A stretch of 28,937 nt of DNA, taken from an uncultured Candidatus Saccharibacteria bacterium. GTDB taxonomy: Bacteria; Patescibacteriota; Saccharimonadia; Saccharimonadales; Saccharimonadaceae. Positions 23,289 to 28,937 of this stretch are shown piece after piece. Numbering within the stretch: position 1 is the stretch's first letter; each line of letters opens with the position of its first letter. A program made the translations under genes and the position numbers. The notes beneath the pieces were generated by a model that was not told the origin of the DNA, did not search any database, and saw only the letters and a list, made by a program, of their open reading frames with translations. Location: positions 1 to 28,937 of the forward strand of contig CARBGY010000011.1 in assembly GCA_948945085.1 (NCBI GenBank), read 5' to 3'.

Positions 23289-24473
23289 ATGAAGAAAAGT
23301 CAAATCCTAGCCGCTCTCGCGTTAGCATTTGCTTTAGGTGTAGTTGCTCCAGTTGCTGGCGCTTTGAATGCATCAGCCATCGATCACACTGCCCAAAGTG
23401 CGACTTGTAGCGAAGTGAGCCATGTCGTTAGCGTTGTTAACGGTGACGCTACCTACAAGAACATGCTAAAGCTCAAAAACGACGCTGCTAAATATGTCGG
23501 TACCTATGATGAAGCTACCGTGAAAAGTGCCATCACGACTGCTATGAGCGCCTTGCAGACTGCAGGTGTTGCTGTTAGCTCGATTCCAGGTAGCTCAGCT
23601 TCTTTAACTGACACTAAGAGTGCGGCCGCTACTAACGTAGCTAACTATAACACCTACAAAGGGTTATACGACGCAATTAATAATCCAGTTGCTTCTACTC
23701 TTCAGAGCTTCAAAGACAATGTTAAAGATTACAATGCCATTGCTAATGTTAACCCAGTCATTGCTGACTATTCATGGGCTACTTGGGCGGCTGTAGTTGC
23801 TGATAAGAATATCATCACCGGCGGTAGCATGACCGGTACTACTATTTCTGGCACTTGGGCTTTCGAAAACTGGAGCAAATACATTGATCTCATTGATGCA
23901 GTCAAAGACGCAGAAGACTTTACGACTGGTATGAATGCTCTCGAAGCTGACCTACTCGCTCTTGGAGTTTCTCAAGCCGATATTGACACTACTAAAACTC
24001 CAGATGCTCGTGGAGCTCTAGCCACTACTAAGGTTAATGGCTATGCTGAATACATTAGTGGTACAGCAAGTGTAGAAGCCAAAATGACAGCTGCCCTCTC
24101 TTGTTCTGCTGCCAATGAATCTACAAATGCCTATGGTTATGTTTACGACATTGCTGAAGCTCTTAAGAAGGCAGACAGCGCTACATATGGTAGCAAAACT
24201 GTTACCGAAGTAGCTGACATCCTCCTCGGTGCTACTGCCCCAACCGACCCAGTCGCCCCAGAAAAACCAGGTGAAGGTGATGACAATAACCAAAATGGTG
24301 AAGGTGACGGCAAAGGTGACGGTGCAACTACACCTGACACCGGTGTCATCGCTAACTCCGAAGCTACTGCAACCTCAACCGCTAGCATCATGGCTGGTAT
24401 CGCTACCGCCCTCACTGCTGCCGGTGTCGGTGTAGTTGCCTTCCGCAACATCCGCCGCAACAAGAAAGCCTAA
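23289..24473 (+). CDS. Anchored surface protein with TPDTG motif, paralogue 1
   Basis: 394 residues. Signal peptide about 1-30 (MKKSQILAALALAFALGVV...). Residues 35-310 are Ala/Thr/Asn-rich, predicted mostly helical, with aromatic WATWAAV and WAFENWSKY segments; I do not recognise a domain. The linker PVAPEKPGEGDDNNQ...GDGKGDG precedes the sortase-like TTPDTG, then a hydrophobic stretch (ASIMAGIATALTAAGVGVVAF) and RNIRRNKKA: the layout of a cell-wall or membrane anchor. Its last 120 bases of linker and anchor are almost identical to those of the gene at 27887, while the middle differs. TTGAGGAGAATATCAA just before ATG is shared too. Probably a variable surface antigen or host-binding protein. 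Confidence 0.85.
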   Translation: MKKSQILAALALAFALGVVAPVAGALNASAIDHTAQSATCSEVSHVVSVVNGDATYKNMLKLKNDAAKYVGTYDEATVKSAITTAMSALQTAGVAVSSIPGSSASLTDTKSAAATNVANYNTYKGLYDAINNPVASTLQSFKDNVKDYNAIANVNPVIADYSWATWAAVVADKNIITGGSMTGTTISGTWAFENWSKYIDLIDAVKDAEDFTTGMNALEADLLALGVSQADIDTTKTPDARGALATTKVNGYAEYISGTASVEAKMTAALSCSAANESTNAYGYVYDIAEALKKADSATYGSKTVTEVADILLGATAPTDPVAPEKPGEGDDNNQNGEGDGKGDGATTPDTGVIANSEATATSTASIMAGIATALTAAGVGVVAFRNIRRNKKA

Positions 24474-24535
24474 GTTGTAAGACCAAGCTTTTGGAAAAAG
24501 GCACAATCTAGATAAACCTTAACATCTAGAACTAA

Positions 24536-24568
24536 AGAGACCCAGATCTAAACCTCTGGGTCTCTTCT
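24536..24568 (+). terminator. Terminator of surface protein 1
   Basis: AGAGACCCAGA (24536-24546) pairs with TCTGGGTCTCT (24555-24565) around an 8-nt loop; followed by TCTCC rather than a clean T run. Confidence 0.7.
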
Positions 24569-24690
24569 CCAAATCTCCAGGTAACTTGGGTTACACTAAA
24601 TTCTGGTATCAAAATGAGCTTCGTGTCCATTTGAGAAACCTCAATTTAACTTATATATCTACCGTAACCCATCCCTACCTGGAGATTTGG
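24569..24690. repeat. 122-bp foldback element
   Basis: CCAAATCTCCAGGTA (24569-24583) is perfectly complementary to 24676-24690, and GGGTTAC (24588-24594) to GTAACCC (24664-24670), giving a 22-bp stem with a small internal loop around about 70 nt. No gene inside. Could be a miniature element or a structured RNA. Confidence 0.6.
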
Positions 24691-24759
24691 AGTGTCCGAT
24701 AAGTCTCATACTTCTTTTTGGTGATCGACCTAAGTCTAAATAATCGCCAAAGTCCACCC

Positions 24760-24836
24760 AACTTGTTCTACAAAACTTTATAATCCAAGTTAAAGCAGTA
24801 ACTTGGATTATGGAGTTTTCTTATTCCAAGTTACTG
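24760..24836. repeat. 77-bp direct repeat, left of fic gene 1
   Basis: Matches 26026-26102 with two mismatches. It contains ATAATCCAAGTTA-AAGCAG-TAACTTGGATTAT, a 13-bp-arm hairpin followed on the minus strand by AAAGTTTTG, which would terminate the fic transcript. The fic stop codon lies inside the repeat. Confidence 0.95.
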
Positions 24837-25979
24837 CCTAAATAGGTCCATATATTCACTATACTCGAACAAACGATTCCGAGAAAAACCTGTAATTTCT
24901 CGTAAAATCCCGAGTCTCTCTAGCTCATTAAGTAAGGTATTTGCCGAAGTGGTCGCAACGTTAAGGACGCTTGCAGTCTGTCTTGCATCAATAATTGGAG
25001 CGCCGTACATATGACCAAGCAATCTGGTTGCATTCTGAGCCCTCTTGCCCAACATAAGCGCCTTATTATCATTTTTATTTTTTAGTTCAATAATTTTTTG
25101 CAATGTTTCACAGGAATGCTGCGAAGTCTTCGATACTGCTACTAAGAAAAACTTCACCCATCGTGCTATATCGTTATTAAACCGCACCGCATCTAGAGCA
25201 TCATAGTATTCTAGACGATGCTTAGAAAAAAAGTCCGATAAATACAAAATTGGCTTACATAACTTATTTTTATATATTAAGAAAAGAATAATCGCCAATC
25301 TTCCAAGTCGCCCATTTCCATCTAAAAAAGGATGGACCGTCTCAAATTGATAATGACTAATCGCAGCTTTAATTAAGATAGGTGTCGTCATCGCCTTATC
25401 ATTCCAATAATGATCTAAATCATTCATAAAACCATCAACTTCTTGGGGAACTGGGGGTATAAAATGTGCATCTCGAAGCGTTGCGCCACCAATCCAATTT
25501 TGTGTAATCCGAAATTTGCCAGGCGTTTTGCGTTCTCCTCGTGCTCCAGAGATCAAAATTCCATGAGTTTCCCGCAATAAGCTAGTTGCAAGAGGAAGAT
25601 CATTTAGTCTACCAATCGCATAGCTCATTGCTTTAACATAATTTTGAACCTCTAACCAGTCATTGCGTCGCTCTGGACTAATATTTTCTTCTTCCATCAT
25701 CGCCTCATCAATCTCTGTCCTAGTGCCTTCGATCTTACTAGACGTCGTTGCTTCTTTAGATTCATGCATTTTTATAAAGAAGTCTACATCTGGAACTAAC
25801 TTTGCATATGCATTTAATTCGCCCAAGTGTTGATTTGCTTCCTCTAGCAACATTGAAACATTGGGATCGTCAAAAAATATCGACTCCGGCAAAAGATTTG
25901 GCATAAAATAAGTGTATTCGCCCGGATCACCCGCGAGAGCCACCCGCATGTTTCCAGACCTAAAGTCTATATCTTTCAT
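24831..25979 (-). CDS. Fic family protein 1 (probable AMPylase with own inhibitory helix)
   Basis: 382 residues. Fic enzymes usually transfer AMP from ATP to a Tyr, Ser or Thr hydroxyl of a target protein. The active-site motif HPFLDGNGRLGR is complete (HPFx[DE]GNGRxxR; about residues 216-227). SSKIEG near residues 79-84 matches the (S/T)xxxE(G/N) inhibitory helix, placed before the Fic core, so the enzyme should be self-inhibited. The N-terminal domain is of the Fic_N type, and a winged-helix-like end (TASVLNVATTSANTLLNELERLGIL) suggests DNA binding and perhaps autoregulation. The ATG lies 6 nt after TATAGT, so it is leaderless. No antitoxin gene is adjacent. Target unknown. Confidence 0.9.
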   Translation of the reverse strand: MKDIDFRSGNMRVALAGDPGEYTYFMPNLLPESIFFDDPNVSMLLEEANQHLGELNAYAKLVPDVDFFIKMHESKEATTSSKIEGTRTEIDEAMMEEENISPERRNDWLEVQNYVKAMSYAIGRLNDLPLATSLLRETHGILISGARGERKTPGKFRITQNWIGGATLRDAHFIPPVPQEVDGFMNDLDHYWNDKAMTTPILIKAAISHYQFETVHPFLDGNGRLGRLAIILFLIYKNKLCKPILYLSDFFSKHRLEYYDALDAVRFNNDIARWVKFFLVAVSKTSQHSCETLQKIIELKNKNDNKALMLGKRAQNATRLLGHMYGAPIIDARQTASVLNVATTSANTLLNELERLGILREITGFSRNRLFEYSEYMDLFRQ

Positions 25980-25985
25980 AAGATC

Positions 25986-26014
25986 ACTATAACGCAGAGC
26001 ATACTAAATGTCAA
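25986..26014 (-). promoter_or_regulatory. Promoter of fic gene 1 (leaderless)
   Basis: Minus strand TTGACA (26014-26009), 17-bp spacer, TATAGT (25991-25986), ATG six bases later. Confidence 0.85.
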
Positions 26015-26025
26015 GAAAGAAACTT

Positions 26026-26102
26026 AACTTGTTCTACAAAACCTCATAATCCAAGTTAAAGCAGTAACTTGGATTATGGAGTTTTCTTATTCCAAGTTAC
26101 TG
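26026..26102. repeat. 77-bp direct repeat, right of fic gene 1
   Basis: Second copy, 75 of 77 bases the same as 24760-24836. It lies 200 bp beyond the end of fic gene 2 and just upstream of the fic 1 promoter. Confidence 0.95.
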
Positions 26103-26231
26103 TCATTCTTTCACTATTTAATGAGCTCCAGTCTTCGCTTCCAGACTGAATCTTACTAACGCCTAGCCCCTGTAAATACCAGATTACAATATGTTAAATT
26201 TTCCAGAGTTGTTTAACTTGTCCTTTCTCTC

Positions 26232-26291
26232 ACGTTAAATAATTTAACCTATCCCCTACCTCATGTTAAAATAATCCAATTTTCTCAACCT
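26232..26291. repeat. 60-bp direct repeat, left of fic gene 2
   Basis: 57 of 60 bases match 27439-27498. It holds TTAACC...GTTAA half-sites around CTATCCCCTACC and starts 12 bp past the fic 2 stop. Confidence 0.93.
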
Positions 26292-26303
26292 GACGTCCTT
26301 AGG

Positions 26304-27365
26304 CTATTTCTTTTCGCCGTTGAGATATTTCATTAGCCTCACATTCGCATAAAAAGTATATTTTCCCGCTTCTAACACCCTCATCATGCCAATATCTCTC
26401 AGTGCCTTCAAATGCGCAGTCGCTGTTTGACGGGTACACTCCATTAGCTCAGCGTACCTCGTCGGAGTCATTAACGGTTGGCTAAAAATTGAATCTACTA
26501 GATCTCGCGAATATATTTTTGGTAATCGTTCTCGTATGATTCGCTTCGCTTTTTCATGCAGATTCCGAACTTCTAGCAGAGTCCGTGTACTTTTCCTTGC
26601 CTGTGTCGCAATTGCTTTTAGCATATATTCAATAAACTGATCTAGATCTCCATCCCGCTCTGCCACCTGAAAAGCCCGATAATATTCCGCTTTGTGGTTA
26701 TTGATATATTCACTAATAAATAACACTGGTAAATCCAACAAACGATAATAAATCATACAAAGCACCATTAATATCCTCCCAGTTCTTCCGTTGCCATCCC
26801 CAAAAGGATGAATGGCCTCAAATTGATAGTGCGCAATTACCGTCTTTAAAACTGGGTCCAGCCCGCTCTGCACATTAATAAACTTCTCTAAATCCGCTAA
26901 ATACACCGGCACCATTACTGCCGAAATCGGCCTGAATACTACCTCTCCAGTCACTGCATTTCTCAAGGTATTTTGAGTTTTTCGATAATCCGGTTCCCGA
27001 GGGACTAAAACTCCATGTACCGTCTTAATCGTGTTGCTCCCCAAATAACTCTCACGCATCGCATCTAGTCCTGCATCGAGAGCCGCGTTATACCGCAAGA
27101 CCTCTTTATCCGCCGCCGATCGCTCCTGCTCGCTATAAAGTTGCGCCTGTAAAACATCTTCAAGCGTCGTTACGATATTTTCGACCTCTGAACTCTGTAA
27201 AGCCTCACGCAAAATCGTTGGCGACAAAAGCAGTTGTGGATTTGGCAACCCATAACAGGCGCCTCTCAGTTCGCCAATTGCCGCACGCGCTTTTACTAGC
27301 TCGTCCAAGTGTCGTGCTAAATCTATTGGCTTCAAATTTCGTAGTAATTCTAACTGCGTTTTCAT
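26304..27365 (-). CDS. Fic family protein 2
   Basis: 353 residues. Active-site motif HPFGDGNGRTGR is complete (about residues 187-198) and the inhibitory-helix motif SSEVEN lies at about 58-63, again before the core. The C-terminal part (MTPTRYAELMECTRQTATAHLKALRDIGMM) is a winged-helix type. It differs clearly from Fic protein 1 outside the core motifs, so the two are not a recent duplication. ATG at 27365 follows AAGGAAAGG; the promoter is TTGTAT-17-TATACT. The gene is bounded by its own 60-bp direct repeats. Target unknown. Confidence 0.9.
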   Translation of the reverse strand: MKTQLELLRNLKPIDLARHLDELVKARAAIGELRGACYGLPNPQLLLSPTILREALQSSEVENIVTTLEDVLQAQLYSEQERSAADKEVLRYNAALDAGLDAMRESYLGSNTIKTVHGVLVPREPDYRKTQNTLRNAVTGEVVFRPISAVMVPVYLADLEKFINVQSGLDPVLKTVIAHYQFEAIHPFGDGNGRTGRILMVLCMIYYRLLDLPVLFISEYINNHKAEYYRAFQVAERDGDLDQFIEYMLKAIATQARKSTRTLLEVRNLHEKAKRIIRERLPKIYSRDLVDSIFSQPLMTPTRYAELMECTRQTATAHLKALRDIGMMRVLEAGKYTFYANVRLMKYLNGEKK

Positions 27366-27385
27366 TTCGTATCCTACCTTTCCTT

Positions 27386-27414
27386 AGTATATACCATATG
27401 TTAAAAAAATACAA
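27386..27414 (-). promoter_or_regulatory. Promoter of fic gene 2
   Basis: Minus strand TTGTAT (27414-27409), 17-bp spacer, TATACT (27391-27386). Confidence 0.65.
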
Positions 27415-27438
27415 TATTTTTAACCTACTACCCATAAT

Positions 27439-27498
27439 ACGTTAAACCATTTAACCTATCCCCTACCTCATGTTAAAATAATCCAATTTTCTTAACCT
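27439..27498. repeat. 60-bp direct repeat, right of fic gene 2
   Basis: Second copy of 26232-26291 with three mismatches; located upstream of the fic 2 promoter. Confidence 0.93.
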
Positions 27499-27820
27499 AA
27501 CCAGCCCAAAAGCTGCGCTACATTTATGCAATACGCATTTCGACCAGCTAAGTCCCCCAGTTCTTAAAGGGCTTCGCTATAAATTCCGCACTCTTCACCG
27601 TTCTCCGTCATCCTTCATTGTTCTCTACTTACCTCAGCCTGTCATATATGCAACCATCAGAAAGCTCCTCGAAAACTAAAAACAGGGAATCAGCTCCACT
27701 CAGACCTACAATGATCAAAAGTATTGTAATTTTTACAACAGTAACTCTCAAATATATATTATAAATAGGGGATTTTGTAGTCATTCTTCTCGAAACCTTA
27801 AAAATCGTCCTAGAAAATGC
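27499..27820. other. Intergenic stretch before surface protein 2
   Basis: No coding region, RNA gene or strong hairpin recognised in these 320 bases. Confidence 0.4.
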
Positions 27821-27849
27821 TTGACTTATATAATTTAATGCCGTAAAAT
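27821..27849 (+). promoter_or_regulatory. Promoter of surface protein 2
   Basis: TTGACT (27821-27826), 17-bp spacer, TAAAAT (27844-27849). Confidence 0.85.
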
Positions 27850-27886
27850 GAAAATCAGATATAAGTTAAATTGAGGAGAATCTCAA

Positions 27887-28937
27887 ATGAAAAAAGCTCA
27901 AATTTTGAGTGCTATTGCATTAGCTTTCGCCTTGGGCGTTGTTGCTCCAATCGCGGGTGTTTATGCCGCTGATATTAATGTTGGCGAAATCCAAGACAAG
28001 GCTTCCAAAGAAAGTTTGTCAAATGCTATCGGCAATGTTAAGAACAATGCCAACTACCAAGCTTACAATACTCTTTACACTGCTGCTGGTGCCGGTACTG
28101 ATGCGAACGCATGGAAAGATATCAATGAGACTACCTTGATGAACGCCATCAATGACGCCCTTACCAACGGAAGCAAGAACGGTATCTACGATGTTAAAGC
28201 TGATCTAAAGCCAGCTGACTATGAAGCCGCTGATACTTTAGCTGGCGCTATTGAAAACGCCGAAGGTGTTTCAAAACTTATTCCAGAATACCAAGCCCTC
28301 ATTGCTGCTATTAACAATACTGAGAATCCAGCTACTTATGCTACCTTAGTTGATCTTGCAACTAAAGCTGGTCTCGCCATTGATGACACAAACGAGGATA
28401 AGGACGCTAATGCTTTGAAGAATGCAATCAAGGCGAATAAGACTTACAAAGCATATGAAGCTTTGAACACTGCTTTGACCAATGCTACCAAAGCTGTTGA
28501 CGAACAAGCAAAAAGGATTGAGGATCTTAAAAAGGCTCTCGCTGTCGCTAACGACGTCATTACTCCAACTATGATTTCTGAAGCTGCGACTGTTACTAAA
28601 GACAACACTACTCCAGTTGCTAATCTTGCTGCTCTCGCAAAGACTGCAACCACTTCTACTCTCGGTCAGAAATATGTTGCTCTTATTCAAGAAGTTGCAA
28701 CTGCTGAAGGTACACTCAAGGGTGCTGCTTCTACCGAAACAGATTATGCTACTGCCATCAAGAATCTAAACGCTGATTTCAAGGCAGCTACTGGTACTGA
28801 TCTTTCCCTTAGCACCCCAACCGACCCAGTCGCCCCAGAAAAACCAGGTGAAGGTGACGACAACCAAGGTGGTGAAGGTGATGGCAAAGGTGACGGTGCA
28901 ACTACACCTGACACCGGTGTCATCGCTAACTCCGAAG
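27887..28937 (+). CDS. Anchored surface protein with TPDTG motif, paralogue 2 (3' end outside window)
   Basis: The frame runs from ATG 27887 to the window edge (350 codons). Signal peptide about 1-27 (MKKAQILSAIALAFALGVV...GVYAAD) closely resembles paralogue 1. The mature part is Ala/Asn/Lys/Thr-rich and mostly helical, with repeated NAIxxNxxYxAYxxLxTA-like segments (for example IGNVKNNANYQAYNTLYTA and IKANKTYKAYEALNTA), hinting at internal duplication. The end seen, PVAPEKPGEGDDNQG...GDGATTPDTGVIANSE, matches paralogue 1 almost base for base, so the missing end should be the same membrane anchor. TTGAGGAGAATCTCAA precedes ATG. Probably a variable surface or host-contact protein. Confidence 0.85.
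   Translation, partial: MKKAQILSAIALAFALGVVAPIAGVYAADINVGEIQDKASKESLSNAIGNVKNNANYQAYNTLYTAAGAGTDANAWKDINETTLMNAINDALTNGSKNGIYDVKADLKPADYEAADTLAGAIENAEGVSKLIPEYQALIAAINNTENPATYATLVDLATKAGLAIDDTNEDKDANALKNAIKANKTYKAYEALNTALTNATKAVDEQAKRIEDLKKALAVANDVITPTMISEAATVTKDNTTPVANLAALAKTATTSTLGQKYVALIQEVATAEGTLKGAASTETDYATAIKNLNADFKAATGTDLSLSTPTDPVAPEKPGEGDDNQGGEGDGKGDGATTPDTGVIANSE

Overview
The window looks like a piece of a Patescibacteria (CPR) genome, most likely Candidatus Saccharibacteria (TM7). This is an inference from gene content: CIRCE-controlled dnaK, a DnaJ without zinc finger, a short NusA, a lone acetate kinase, Gram-positive-like surface proteins ending in xPxTG-TM-positive tails, a RimK/RimB-type ATP-grasp set and Fic proteins. 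I could not run any search. Stops are standard, and the sigma-70-type promoters are unusually easy to read (TTGACA/T, 17 bp, TAtAAT, often with TGn before the -10). Several sit so close to the start codon that the mRNA must be nearly or fully leaderless.

Layout. 1-2.6 kb: end of a glycosyltransferase and an overlapping O-antigen-ligase/polymerase-like gene; both carry the same 53-bp minisatellite inside the coding region. 2.7-2.9 kb: initiator tRNA with its own promoter and a hairpin overlapping its CCA end. 3.4-6.9 kb: a 1189-residue secreted repeat protein. 7.0-7.6 kb: a decayed nucleotidyltransferase-like gene (minus strand). 7.8-10.0 kb: nusA and a CmpB-like membrane protein (minus strand). 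10.1-16.4 kb: dnaK behind two tandem CIRCE/promoter units and a long structured leader, an unknown gene with its own long leader, ackA with a TylF-like methyltransferase, and dnaJ. 16.5-17.1 kb: a broken DUF1704 peptidase gene. 17.3-19.8 kb: a RimB-like protease gene, a cyanophycin-synthetase/GshF-like ATP-grasp gene and rimK. From 19.9 kb to the end: an accessory region with three surface-protein genes, a truncated AlbA/HATPase gene enclosed in perfect 102-bp inverted repeats, and two fic genes, each enclosed by its own direct repeats.

The genes fall into three themes: chaperone and transcription housekeeping (dnaK, dnaJ, nusA); envelope and surface display (glycosyltransferase, Wzy-like protein, secreted and anchored proteins), as expected of an epibiont that lives on a host cell; and post-translational modification (RimK, RimB-like, ATP-grasp, Fic). 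The right third is rich in signs of recombination and switching: a T13 tract between -35 and -10 of a surface-protein promoter, near-identical 3' ends in two surface genes, and repeat-bounded genes. The best candidates for something undescribed are the leaderless ATP-grasp/retropepsin set, the repeat-bounded fic and AlbA segments, the dnaK structured leader and the all-frames-open minisatellite.
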